Origin: DSAD01 sp036825155 | Lineage (GTDB): Bacteria > Desulfobacterota > Desulfomonilia > UBA1062 | Reading direction: 5' to 3' | Length of the DNA stretch: 64,000 bases | NCBI GenBank assembly: GCA_036825155.1 | Contig: DAISYU010000002.1 | Span: 1 to 64,000, forward strand | Part shown: piece after piece, positions 36,506 to 47,087 of the stretch | Layout of the letters: every line of letters begins with the position of its first letter | Numbering within the stretch: position 1 is the stretch's first letter | The notes under the pieces: generated by a model | What the model was told of the DNA's origin: nothing | The model's database searches: none | Seen by the model: only the letters and a program-made list of their open reading frames with translations | Position numbers and translations under genes: made by a program

Positions 36506-37957
36506 ATGAACGAGAACCAATCCCACACCACTATACACTATTCGGCACCAACCGAACAAGAGAACACAGGGGTATATGTACCGTTAGCTGTTCTCAGACA
36601 CCTTGAGATGTTAAATCTTGTTATCGACAATGTCCTCAACGGGATTATGGTGACCGATCCCGATGGTTATATTACTCATTTCAACAAACCCTATGGCCAG
36701 TTTCTCGGTATCGATTCCAAATCACAGCTCGGAAAGCATTGTACCGAGGTTGTTGAAAATACCCGCATGCACATCGTTGGAAAAACAGGGGTGCCCGAGA
36801 TCAACCAGATACAAAGGATCAAGGGGCAGGAGATAATCGTGCAGCGGATTCCTATACGAGAGAATGGCAAAGTAATTGCTGTGTTTGGACATGTGATGTT
36901 TACTGATGTCAAAGATCTTGAGAAGCTGGCAAAAAAACTCTGTTTTCTGGAATCCAAGGTCAAACTCTATGAGCAGGAGCTTCTTGCGCTGCGTTCAACC
37001 CGATATACCTTCGACAGTATAATCGGCGTAAGTGATGAGATCAACAGGTTAAAAGATGAATCGCTCAAGGCTACCGCCAACAAGTATCCGGTGTTGATCA
37101 CCGGAGAAAGCGGCACCGGCAAAGAACTCTTTGCCCAGGCTATCCATCAGGCATCTCCACGCAAGATCCACCCCTTTGTCCGACTCAACTGCTCAGCCAT
37201 ACCCAAAGATCTGCTCGAATCGGAACTTTTCGGATATGAGAAGGGCGCCTTTACCGGTGCGGGAGCAAAGGGCAAACCGGGCAAGTTCGAGCTTGCACAT
37301 AAGGGCACTATATTCCTTGATGAAATAGGGGACATGCCCCTGGAGATGCAACCGAAGATTATGCGCGTACTGGAGGAGAAGGAGCTCGAACGTATAGGCG
37401 GCAATACAATGATTCGGTCTGATTTCCGTCTTATATCTGCCACGAACCAGAACCTTGAAGAGATGGTTGCAGATGACAGATTCCGCAAGGATCTCTTTTA
37501 CCGCCTGAATGTAATCCACCTGCACATACCGCCACTTCGTGAACGCAAGGAGGACATCATCCCTCTTGCTCAGCATCTGCTGAAACAGATCGCATATGAA
37601 TCGAACCGTTCGGATATAGCAATGGAAAAGGAGGCTGAACAGGCCCTGATGAAGTATGACTGGCCGGGAAATGTCAGGGAACTCGTCAACGTCCTTGAGA
37701 GGACCATGTCTTCTCTGGAAGGTGAAGTCATTCAATTCATTGATATCCCGTTCTATCTACGCCATAAGCAGGAAGATAAACTGGAAAGCATCCCCTCATA
37801 CCTGAGAGAGGAACAGTCCAAAGCAGAGAGAAAGGCTATTATCCAGGCGTTGAAACAAACCAGCAGCAAGTCGCAGGCGGCGAAGATGCTGGGAATCCAC
37901 CGCACGTTGCTGTACAAGAAGATGAAAAAATACAGGATCCCCCTCACGCCTGATTAA
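36506..37957 (+). CDS. PAS-domain sigma-54-dependent activator (Fis-type HTH)
   Basis: A 483-residue enhancer-binding protein that would drive sigma-54 promoters. A PAS domain at about residues 40-150 (VIDNVLNGIMVTDPDGYITHFNKPYGQFLG) probably senses a small ligand. The AAA+ domain shows GESGTGKELFAQAIH, the sigma-54 contact loop GAFTGA and Walker B FLDEIGDM. The C-terminal Fis HTH ends with SQAAKMLGIHRTLLYKKMKKY. There is no receiver domain. The ATG at 36506 follows GGGGGGAGG by five bases. It lies between the TRAP operon and the CoA-transferase operon and is the likely regulator of both. Confidence 0.93.
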   Translation: MNENQSHTTIHYSAPTEQENTGVYVPLAVLRHLEMLNLVIDNVLNGIMVTDPDGYITHFNKPYGQFLGIDSKSQLGKHCTEVVENTRMHIVGKTGVPEINQIQRIKGQEIIVQRIPIRENGKVIAVFGHVMFTDVKDLEKLAKKLCFLESKVKLYEQELLALRSTRYTFDSIIGVSDEINRLKDESLKATANKYPVLITGESGTGKELFAQAIHQASPRKIHPFVRLNCSAIPKDLLESELFGYEKGAFTGAGAKGKPGKFELAHKGTIFLDEIGDMPLEMQPKIMRVLEEKELERIGGNTMIRSDFRLISATNQNLEEMVADDRFRKDLFYRLNVIHLHIPPLRERKEDIIPLAQHLLKQIAYESNRSDIAMEKEAEQALMKYDWPGNVRELVNVLERTMSSLEGEVIQFIDIPFYLRHKQEDKLESIPSYLREEQSKAERKAIIQALKQTSSKSQAAKMLGIHRTLLYKKMKKYRIPLTPD

Positions 37958-38351
37958 TGCATTTCAAGCATGTATCAATGTTGATACATACTCGACCATC
38001 CATCTTATCTCGAGTTTGTTCCCTGCCAGGAATACATATTCAGCCGATGGGGCTGAGAGAGGTTTTCATTTCTCATCTCTCAATATACCGGGTACTCCCG
38101 TAGACTTGTTTTACTAAGTATTCTTCGGGTTTACTTCTCATCAATACCCTCTGATGAAATACCTGAAATTTCATGCTCCCTGGTACACATACAATCCATT
38201 CAATGAGTATTCCGGCATAAGCCAGAGGTATCAAGACAAACATTGGCATGGCTATTGAAAGTGATTCGATGGGGATTACCTATGACTATAGAATCCTCAA
38301 TAACGCAAGAGACCTTTTACAGCAGTGAAAACCAACTTAAGGGGAGGATTA
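37958..38351 (+). promoter_or_regulatory. Control region upstream of the MaoC/CoA-transferase operon
   Basis: No gene is seen in these 394 bp. A perfect palindrome TGTATCAA-TG-TTGATACA lies at 37971-37988 and a further half-site GGTATCAA at 38227-38234. TTGGCATGGCTATTGAA at 38243-38259 has a strong sigma-54 -24 box (TTGGCA) and correct 10-base spacing, but GA in place of GC at -12. It lies about 93 bp before the MaoC start. Confidence 0.5.
37971..37988. promoter_or_regulatory. Perfect 18-bp palindromic operator candidate
   Basis: Arms TGTATCAA and TTGATACA flank a TG centre, 14 bp after the activator stop codon and about 255 bp upstream of the sigma-54-like element at 38243. Position and symmetry fit an enhancer site for a Fis-type HTH dimer. 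Confidence 0.6.
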
Positions 38352-38780
38352 ATGACAGGTAAGACTATTGAAGAACTCAGGATTGGTGAGACGCAGCGGT
38401 TTGCGAAAACGATCTCCGAATCGGACGTCTATGGGTATGCAGGTATCACAGGTGATCTCAACCCGGCACATATCGATGAGCAGTATGCCGGCAACACATT
38501 TTTCAAGACCAGGATCGCCCACGGCATGCTGACTGCCGGTTTTATCTCAGCAATAATAGGCACAAAACTTCCAGGCCCCGGTACCATCTATATAAGCCAG
38601 ACCCTTAATTTCAGGGCCCCTGTCAGGATAGGGGACACGATTACCGCTTTTGTCGAGGTCTCAGAAATTGTCACGGAGAAGAACAGGGTCAGACTGAAAA
38701 CCACCTGCGTTAATCAGGATGACACTCTTGTTCTTGACGGAGAGGCTGTCGTAAGTCCGCCCAAGGCACAGGGCACATAG
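38352..38780 (+). CDS. MaoC-type (R)-enoyl-CoA hydratase
   Basis: A 142-residue hot-dog fold hydratase of the PhaJ kind. The catalytic Asp/His block GDLNPAHIDEQYA is complete and FKTRIAHGMLTAGFIS follows. The start at 38352 is supported by GGGGAGG five bases upstream. It would interconvert enoyl-CoA and (R)-3-hydroxyacyl-CoA and is the first gene of an operon with two CoA-transferases. Confidence 0.9.
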   Translation: MTGKTIEELRIGETQRFAKTISESDVYGYAGITGDLNPAHIDEQYAGNTFFKTRIAHGMLTAGFISAIIGTKLPGPGTIYISQTLNFRAPVRIGDTITAFVEVSEIVTEKNRVRLKTTCVNQDDTLVLDGEAVVSPPKAQGT

Positions 38781-38804
38781 CTGAATCAACGGAGGAATCT
38801 GAAT

Positions 38805-40805
38805 ATGCGAGGGAAGATAGAGGATACACATATCACCACAGAGATTTCATTTCCATCATTCTTATCTCCTATGGAAGGAAAGAAGGGCAAGGTCGTCTCG
38901 ATGCAGGAGGCTATCCGTATCATACGGGACGGCGATATAATCGGAACCGCCGGCTTTGTCGGGATCGCCTTTGCCGAAGAGGTTGCTCTCAGTATCGAAG
39001 AGGCATTCCTTCGTACCGGCCATCCCAGAGACCTGACCCTGATCTACGCTGCCGGCATAGGGGACGGTGCACACAGAGGACTGAATCATCTGGCCCATGA
39101 GGGCCTTGTCACAAAGGTGATCGGCGGTCATTGGGGCTTGAGCCCAAAGCTGGTGAAGCTGGCAATGGAAAACAAGATCATTGCCTACAATCTCCCCCAG
39201 GGTGTCCTGTCTCATATGTTCAGAGATATTGCCGCACACAGACCCAGAACGATTACGGACGTAGGCCTTTTTACCTATGTTGATCCGAGATTCGGCGGTG
39301 GCAGGGTTAACGATGTCACCAGGGAAGACCTGGTGGAACTGATCGAATTTGACGGTCAGGAATATCTCGCATACAAAACAATGCCCATAAACGTCGCCAT
39401 AGTCAGGGGCACTACTGCCGACACAAACGGAAACATCACCATGGAGAAAGAGGCCCTGACTCTCGACGGGCTCCCCCTTGCAATGGCTGCAAAGAATTCA
39501 GGCGGTTTTGTCATTGCACAGGTGGAGAGGGTGACCCAGCATGGCACTCTGCCGGCAAAACAGGTAAGAATACCGGGGATCTTCGTAGACTGTGTGGTTC
39601 TCTCACAACCGGAACATCACTGGCAGACCTTTGCCGAGATATACAACCCTGCCTTCAGCAGCGAAATAACACAGCCGATACAAACCATGCAGCCCATGCT
39701 GATGGATGAAAGAAAGATCATGGCACGCAGGGCAGCCTTTGAATTAAAACCAAACAGCATTATCAATCTTGGGATCGGAGTACCGGAAGGCATATCCAGC
39801 ATAGCCATCGAAGAGAAGATCCTTGACTATCTGACCCTGACAGCAGAGCCCGGGATAATCGGCGGTCTCCCTGCCGGAGGTCTGAATTTTGGCGCCGGTG
39901 TAAACATCGAGGCAATCGTGGATCAGCCCTATCAGTTTGATTTCTATGACGGCGGCGGTCTGGATTGCGCCTTTCTCGGGCTGGCTCAGGCAGACAGACA
40001 CGGCAACCTGAATGTCAGCAAGTTCGGGCCGAAAATGGCTGGCTGCGGCGGATTTATCAACATCAGCCAGAAGGCGAAGTCAGTGATCTTTGTAGGGAGT
40101 TTCACGGCAGGCGGTCTGGAAGTTGCCGTGGAGGACGGCACCCTCAGGATAGTCAAAGAGGGCAGAGTCAGGAAGTTTGTAGACAGGGTCGAACAGCTGA
40201 CCTTCAGCGGAGAATATGCCCTCAAGAAAAATCTTTCCGTACTCTATATCACGGAAAGGTGTGTCTTCTCCCTTACCGAAAAGGGTTTGAAGCTTGTTGA
40301 AATAGCCCCGGGTGTGGACATCGAAAGAGATATCATCTCCCACATGGATTTTGAACCGATCATCGAAGAACAACCCCGCCTCATGGATAAGAGGATCTTC
40401 AACCAGGGCCCTATGAACCTGAAAGCCGATTTATTATCAGTGCCCCTTAAAGACCGGTTCAAATACAATCCCGTAAAGAACATCTTCTTTGTCAATCTGG
40501 AAGGCTATTTTGTGAACCGATCAGAGGATATTCAGGAGATGGAAGCCCTGGCAACGAGCATACTTATACCACTTCGGAAAAAAGTCTTCGGGATTATAAA
40601 TTATGACAATTTCACCATTTCACCCGATCTCGTGGATGAATACTCCGACATGGTGAAACGGCTCAGCAGATATTATTCAGGTGTGAGCAGGTATACCACA
40701 AGTACATTCCTGAGAATGAAGCTTGGTGAAGCTCTTGCGGAACGTGATGTGGCCCCTCATATCTATGAAAACAGTGAAGAGGCTCGAAAGGCACTGGACG
40801 TATGA
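38805..40805 (+). CDS. Fused alpha-beta CoA-transferase with C-terminal extra domain, copy 1
   Basis: A 666-residue class I CoA-transferase of the propionate/acetate CoA-transferase type (COG4670), which swaps CoA between carboxylic acids. The alpha half shows GTAGFVGIAFAEE and TYVDPRFGGGRVN; the beta half shows NLGIGVPEGISS and the likely catalytic E348 in LTAEPGIIGG. The core normally ends near residue 525. Here about 130 more residues follow (KNIFFVNLEGYFVNRSEDI...STFLRMKLGEAL) of unclear function. GGAGG precedes the ATG by nine bases. A close paralogue follows 59 bp downstream. Confidence 0.9.
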   Translation: MRGKIEDTHITTEISFPSFLSPMEGKKGKVVSMQEAIRIIRDGDIIGTAGFVGIAFAEEVALSIEEAFLRTGHPRDLTLIYAAGIGDGAHRGLNHLAHEGLVTKVIGGHWGLSPKLVKLAMENKIIAYNLPQGVLSHMFRDIAAHRPRTITDVGLFTYVDPRFGGGRVNDVTREDLVELIEFDGQEYLAYKTMPINVAIVRGTTADTNGNITMEKEALTLDGLPLAMAAKNSGGFVIAQVERVTQHGTLPAKQVRIPGIFVDCVVLSQPEHHWQTFAEIYNPAFSSEITQPIQTMQPMLMDERKIMARRAAFELKPNSIINLGIGVPEGISSIAIEEKILDYLTLTAEPGIIGGLPAGGLNFGAGVNIEAIVDQPYQFDFYDGGGLDCAFLGLAQADRHGNLNVSKFGPKMAGCGGFINISQKAKSVIFVGSFTAGGLEVAVEDGTLRIVKEGRVRKFVDRVEQLTFSGEYALKKNLSVLYITERCVFSLTEKGLKLVEIAPGVDIERDIISHMDFEPIIEEQPRLMDKRIFNQGPMNLKADLLSVPLKDRFKYNPVKNIFFVNLEGYFVNRSEDIQEMEALATSILIPLRKKVFGIINYDNFTISPDLVDEYSDMVKRLSRYYSGVSRYTTSTFLRMKLGEALAERDVAPHIYENSEEARKALDV

Positions 40806-40864
40806 GCATATCATGTTCTTGCAACTTCTTTAATCTACTAAAGATTCTATAAGGAGGTGATTTT

Positions 40865-42910
40865 ATGAAGAAAAACGGGGATCAGAAAGGGAGCAGGCAC
40901 CCGATGCTTTCCCCCACCACGCCGCTACAGAAAGACAGTAGGCATCCTATGTTGTCTGCTGTCTCTCCTGTACGGATGAAAGTGGTGACTGCAGAAGAGG
41001 CCATACAGTTAATCCAGGATGGTGATACCATTGCAACCGGTGGATTTGTGGGCAGCGGATTCCCGGAAGAGATCGCAATCAAGATCGAGGAATATTTTAT
41101 CACGCATGGCAGGCCCAGAGATCTTACCGTCGTGTATGCTGCCGGTCAGGGAGATGGTTCCGCAAGGGGCCTGAACCATCTTGGCCACGAAGGACTCTTA
41201 AAGAGAATTATCGGGGGGCATTGGGGACTGGTGCCGAAGCTCCAGAAACTGGCACTGGACAATAAAGTACAGGCCTACAACTTCCCCCAGGGGGTCATTT
41301 CTCACATGTTCAGGGATATTGCAGCCCATAAACCTGTCACCATAACGGATGTCGGCATTATGACGTATGTCGATCCGCGTTATGGCGGCGGAAAGATTAA
41401 TGAGAGCACCACAGAAGACCTCATTGAATTGATGAACATCCGTGGCAAGGATTATCTTGCATACAAGACGTTCCCCATCAATGTCGCCATCATACGCGGT
41501 ACCACTTCCGATACGGACGGCAACATCACCATGGAAAAAGAAGCACTGACGAACGAAAACCTTTCAATCGCCATGGCTGCGAAGAACTCGAACGGTTTCG
41601 TTATCGCACAGGTGGAAAGGATTGCGGAAAAAGGCACCCTGAATGCGCGTCAGGTAAAGATCCCCGGCATTCTTGTTGACTGCGTCGTTGTATCAACACC
41701 TGATCATCATTGGCAGACATTCGGCGTTCAGTACAATCCTTCATTCAGCTGTGAAACAAAGGTCCCGGTACAGTCCATCCCACCCATGGAGATGAGTCCA
41801 AGAAAGATTGTTGTGCGCAGAACATCCTTTGAACTGAAAGGAAACAGGATCGTCAACCTGGGAATCGGCATGCCCGAGGGTGTATCCAGCATTGCAAATG
41901 AAGAACAGATCTCCGACCTGATGACCCTTACCGCAGAGCCGGGTATCATCGGAGGACTACCGGCCGGCGGATTGAGTTTCGGGGCAGCTACCAACGCAGA
42001 GGCGGTCATCGACCAGCCTTACCAGTTCGATTTCTATGACGGCGGAGGTCTGGACATTGCCTTTCTGGGCCTGGCTGAGGCCGACAAAGAGGGTAATGTC
42101 AATGTGAGCAAATTCGGACCCAAGATGGCCGGCTGCGGCGGATTTATCAACATCAGTCAGAAGGCGAAGAAAGTCGCCTTTATCGGCACGTTCACCGCCG
42201 GCGGGTTGAAGATTTCCGTACATGACGGACAGCTGAAGATTGACCAGGAGGGCAGTTTCAAAAAGTTCAAGCAGCAGGTTGAGCATGTGACCTTCAGCGG
42301 CAGGTATGCCCGGAGCATGCAGCAACCCGTTCTCTATATCACCGAGCGGTGCGTGATTGCACTGACATCCCAAGGCATGGAACTTATCGAGATCGCCCCG
42401 GGTGTCGATCTTGAGAAGGATATCCTTGCCCATATGGAATTCGAACCGATCATCAAGGGAACCCCACGTCTCATGGACAAGAGAATCTTCCTGCTGCAGC
42501 CTATGGGCCTCAGAGACGATTTCCTTAGGGTCCCCCTTGAAGAGCGGCTGATCTATGATCCGGTAGACAATATCTTCTTTGTCAACTTTGAAGGCTATTC
42601 CGTAAATACGATCGAGGATGTGCTTGAGATAGAAGCGATGGTAAGAAAAATCCTCTCTCCTGTGGGGAAGAAGGTCTATACCATCGTAAACTATGACAAC
42701 TTCACCCTGAATCCGAATATCCTGGACGAATACACCGATATGGTGAAAAGGGTCGTCAGCGAGTTGTATTCCGACGTCACCAGATATTCAAGCAGTGCAT
42801 TTCTGCGCATGAGACTCGGGGAGGCCCTCAAGAAACGAAAGATGCCTCCCCATTTGTATGAAAGCCTGAAAGAGGCGGAAAAGGCGCTCAAGAAGAACGA
42901 AGATTCCTAA
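40865..42910 (+). CDS. Fused alpha-beta CoA-transferase with C-terminal extra domain, copy 2
   Basis: A 681-residue paralogue of the preceding gene, similar along its full length by eye. It has a longer N-terminus with a repeated SRHPMLS stretch (residues about 10-16 and 25-31). The likely catalytic glutamate is E358 (LTAEPGIIGG), and NITMEKEALT and MTYVDPRYGGGK match copy 1. It shares the C-terminal extra domain (DNIFFVNFEGYSVNTIEDV). AAGGAGGTGA gives a strong ribosome-binding site. The pair could form a hetero-oligomer or serve two acids. A hairpin follows at 42932-42968. Confidence 0.9.
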   Translation: MKKNGDQKGSRHPMLSPTTPLQKDSRHPMLSAVSPVRMKVVTAEEAIQLIQDGDTIATGGFVGSGFPEEIAIKIEEYFITHGRPRDLTVVYAAGQGDGSARGLNHLGHEGLLKRIIGGHWGLVPKLQKLALDNKVQAYNFPQGVISHMFRDIAAHKPVTITDVGIMTYVDPRYGGGKINESTTEDLIELMNIRGKDYLAYKTFPINVAIIRGTTSDTDGNITMEKEALTNENLSIAMAAKNSNGFVIAQVERIAEKGTLNARQVKIPGILVDCVVVSTPDHHWQTFGVQYNPSFSCETKVPVQSIPPMEMSPRKIVVRRTSFELKGNRIVNLGIGMPEGVSSIANEEQISDLMTLTAEPGIIGGLPAGGLSFGAATNAEAVIDQPYQFDFYDGGGLDIAFLGLAEADKEGNVNVSKFGPKMAGCGGFINISQKAKKVAFIGTFTAGGLKISVHDGQLKIDQEGSFKKFKQQVEHVTFSGRYARSMQQPVLYITERCVIALTSQGMELIEIAPGVDLEKDILAHMEFEPIIKGTPRLMDKRIFLLQPMGLRDDFLRVPLEERLIYDPVDNIFFVNFEGYSVNTIEDVLEIEAMVRKILSPVGKKVYTIVNYDNFTLNPNILDEYTDMVKRVVSELYSDVTRYSSSAFLRMRLGEALKKRKMPPHLYESLKEAEKALKKNEDS

Positions 42911-42931
42911 TGAAGGAAAGCCCTGAAGATT

Positions 42932-42968
42932 AGAGCCGTACCCCGCATCCAACTGCGGGGTACGCTCT
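42932..42968 (+). terminator. Terminator-like hairpin after the CoA-transferase operon
   Basis: CGTACCCCGC pairs with GCGGGGTACG around the loop ATCCAACT; AGAG/CTCT extend the stem across one bulged C. It is GC-rich but lacks a U-tract. It lies 22 bases after the stop. Confidence 0.6.
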
Positions 42969-43041
42969 CCTGAACGATAACCTATCACCCTTCATAATTT
43001 AAACAGCACGTCATTTGTTTGAAATGCTGGTGGGGTGTGAC

Positions 43042-43069
43042 TTGCTCCTCCGGTTTTTTCTCTTATAAT
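43042..43069 (+). promoter_or_regulatory. Promoter candidate for the UspA gene
   Basis: TTGCTC at 43042-43047 and a perfect TATAAT at 43064-43069 are separated by 16 bases, about 85 bp upstream of the start codon. Confidence 0.5.
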
Positions 43070-43154
43070 ATTAACATGACATGCAAAATCGGCCTGCATC
43101 GATCGAGGACAGATACCCTTGCATGAACACTGACAATCAAGAGAGGAGAGAACT

Positions 43155-43661
43155 ATGCTGCCGGAGATTAAAAAGATTCTCTATGTAACCGATCTATCAA
43201 AAAATTCAGCCTATGCCTTTCGCTATGCCATCAGTTATGCAGACAAATACGATTCAGAAATCTATATTATTCATATTATAGAAGAAATGGGACCAACAGC
43301 ACGATCCCTGATCGACTCGTTCGTTGGAGAAGCTCATCACGAAAAGATTATCAAAGACTCTATCAAGAGGATAAAAAAACGCCTGGAGATATTTTATGCA
43401 AAGCACCAGGAAGAGTTTCCGGACTGCTCTGTGAAGGTGAAAGCCATTGATGTCTATGAGGGGTATCCAGCCGATGAGATCCTCAAGAAAGCCAAAGAGT
43501 TGAAGTGTGATATGATCGTGATGGGCTCTCACGGCAGAGAAACCAGAGCTTATGCATTATTAGGGACCGTGTCCAGAATGATCGTGGGACTGGCGAGAGT
43601 CCCGGTCTGTGTAATACCGCTGCCCGAGGAAGAGATAGATATTACAGTCCATGACATTTAA
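43155..43661 (+). CDS. Universal stress protein, ATP-binding type
   Basis: A 168-residue UspA-domain protein. KKILYVTDLSKNSAYAFRYAISYA opens the fold, and MGSHGRETRAYALLGTVSRMIV contains the G-x2-G-x9-G-T nucleotide-binding motif of ATP-binding Usp proteins. GAGAGGAGAG precedes the ATG. It is monocistronic and ends 19 bp from a convergent gene. Confidence 0.9.
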   Translation: MLPEIKKILYVTDLSKNSAYAFRYAISYADKYDSEIYIIHIIEEMGPTARSLIDSFVGEAHHEKIIKDSIKRIKKRLEIFYAKHQEEFPDCSVKVKAIDVYEGYPADEILKKAKELKCDMIVMGSHGRETRAYALLGTVSRMIVGLARVPVCVIPLPEEEIDITVHDI

Positions 43662-43680
43662 TGGTACTCCCCGCCGCAAT

Positions 43681-44514
43681 CTATAATAAACCTCGATCGC
43701 AGAGCACCTGACGCATAGTGGTGAACGTAAAATCACGGATCAGGCGGGAAAACCTCTTATGTGCATGAGAGATCCCGATATAGGTCCTGAACCTTGATTT
43801 GGCTGACATGCCCGGTATTCTCGGTATGTGAGGATTGAGTTCCCACGGGTGTATATAGAAAACAAACGGCTCATTTCTCTTCTCAAGGACGGACAGTGCC
43901 ATCTTCGTGAGGGCATACGGCAGAAGGCGAAAATATCCTCCCCCTGATATGGGAAGGTTGCAGACCCCCACCTTCAGTGTGGAGATTGGGAATTCTGCCA
44001 GGGATCTGCCTTCAAGCTTGTGCGGCAGCCTGGGGGCATCGGGGATGCCGTAGTTGTCATGGTAGATGGGAAAGATGCTCGAATCATATTGAAATCCGAG
44101 TTCTTCAAGAACATCAAGTGCCCAGAGTGTCTTCTTTGTGATTGAATACGTGGGGGCACGGTATCCGATAACCTGCTCGCCGATAGTGTCTTCAAGGACC
44201 GTCTTCGCCTTTTCCACATCTTTGCGGAAGGACTGCCGGTCCTGATTATAGATGACCTGGTGTGAATACCCGTGACACGCTATTTCGTGGCCTCGGGAGT
44301 GAATCTCTCTGATGAGGGCAGGGTGGCGGCCGGCAACCCACCCGAGACAGAAGAACGTGGCAACAACCCCCCTGGATTCAAGCTCTGCTAAAACCTTATT
44401 CGTATTCTGCTCGATTGATGGAGAGAATGTCTCCCATGACTCGGGGGCGATAACGTCAGAGAGTGCATGGATCTGGAAAAATTCTTCAAGATCAATACTC
44501 AGCGCATGTCTCAT
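43681..44514 (-). CDS. Polysaccharide deacetylase, XrtA/PEP-CTERM-locus type
   Basis: A 277-residue NodB-fold deacetylase. LSIDLEEFFQ supplies the catalytic Asp region, TFFCLGWVAGRHP and HEIACHGYSHQ the metal histidines, and GYRAPTYSIT the third motif. The C-terminal part (HPWELNPHIPRIPG) matches the DUF3473-like tail of deacetylases found in exosortase-linked exopolysaccharide loci. There is no signal peptide. No exosortase or glycosyltransferase is in the window, so it is isolated. Confidence 0.85.
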   Translation of the reverse strand: MRHALSIDLEEFFQIHALSDVIAPESWETFSPSIEQNTNKVLAELESRGVVATFFCLGWVAGRHPALIREIHSRGHEIACHGYSHQVIYNQDRQSFRKDVEKAKTVLEDTIGEQVIGYRAPTYSITKKTLWALDVLEELGFQYDSSIFPIYHDNYGIPDAPRLPHKLEGRSLAEFPISTLKVGVCNLPISGGGYFRLLPYALTKMALSVLEKRNEPFVFYIHPWELNPHIPRIPGMSAKSRFRTYIGISHAHKRFSRLIRDFTFTTMRQVLCDRGLL

Positions 44515-45173
44515 GGTGTCTACTATAGTATTTTTTAAAAGGCTAAGGCAACAAAACTATAGCCATTATGAAAATTATTGCCTCTCCCAGAGAACTCTGC
44601 AGCCTCACTCTCACGACATGACAATCTGAACCGAACAGGAAAGTCTCAAAACCGCACAGGGAACCATTCCGAAATCAGGACACCACGGTCGGCCGCTTCG
44701 AATATCCTTCATAGTGGACATGTTCAGGATCAGATCCCCATTTCATTACGGAAAGAATCTCGGCATTGCGGTCATTTTTTTCACGAAAATGATTGATGAT
44801 TCATTCAAAATGGTATACATGATTCAGGGTTACATCACTCTTTCTGGTGTACGGGAAAAGGGTGAGCACTATGAATTGCCTGCCCGGTTATAATTGTTGA
44901 CAGGCACTTGATTGTTTTTGGAGTTTCTCTTTGGGTTGAGCTTCACAACTGGCTTGGGTAACATATCTGTAGAACACATGACGGTTTCATGGCAAAGCAA
45001 GTAATCATGACATTGTACGACCTCTTATCAAACATACGGCATCATCGGATAAGATGTCATTTGAGGGCAATTCTTCGCGCCCATTCAACGAAAATATTTC
45101 GTATTGAGAAAAGGTCTTCTTTGGCAATCCACGAAAGATATCAGGCATCTTAAGAAAAAACAAGGAGGATGAA
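44515..45173. other. 659 bp gene-free region
   Basis: No convincing gene. At the left end a minus-strand promoter for the deacetylase is plausible: TTGCCT (44551-44546) and TATAGT (44527-44522) with an 18-base spacer, overlapping an inverted pair CTATAGT (44523-44529) / ACTATAG (44556-44562). The open frame at 44578-44796 lacks a ribosome-binding site and looks random. The right end has CAAGGAGG before the acyl-CoA synthetase. The rest shows nothing I can name. Confidence 0.5.
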
Positions 45174-46970
<1,797 letters not shown>

Positions 46971-46972
46971 TG

Positions 46973-46995
46973 AGCTGCAATTATAAATTGCAGCT
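46973..46995 (+). terminator. Hairpin directly after the acyl-CoA synthetase stop
   Basis: AGCTGCAATT and AATTGCAGCT form a 10-bp stem with a 3-base loop, starting two bases after the stop codon. The tail is AT-rich without a clean U-tract. Confidence 0.6.
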
Positions 46996-47037
46996 TGAAA
47001 AATTTACACAATTGTATATTTATGTTTTGTAGTACAT

Positions 47038-47073
47038 AATAATGGGAAGGGTAATCTTACCCTTCCCATTATT
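47038..47073. repeat. Perfect 17-bp inverted repeat upstream of the Cys-rich gene
   Basis: Arms at 47038-47054 and 47057-47073, containing AATGGGAAGGGTAA and TTACCCTTCCCATT, meet at a two-base centre. The repeat ends just before the ribosome-binding site CAGGAGG. It could be a terminator, an operator or a structure controlling translation start. Confidence 0.75.
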
Positions 47074-47087
47074 CAGGAGGATTTTTA

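Noticed and set aside
44578..44796. 72-codon open frame in the 659 bp spacer
   Set aside because: No ribosome-binding site, biased polar composition without motif, and it overlaps the likely promoter area; not called as a gene.
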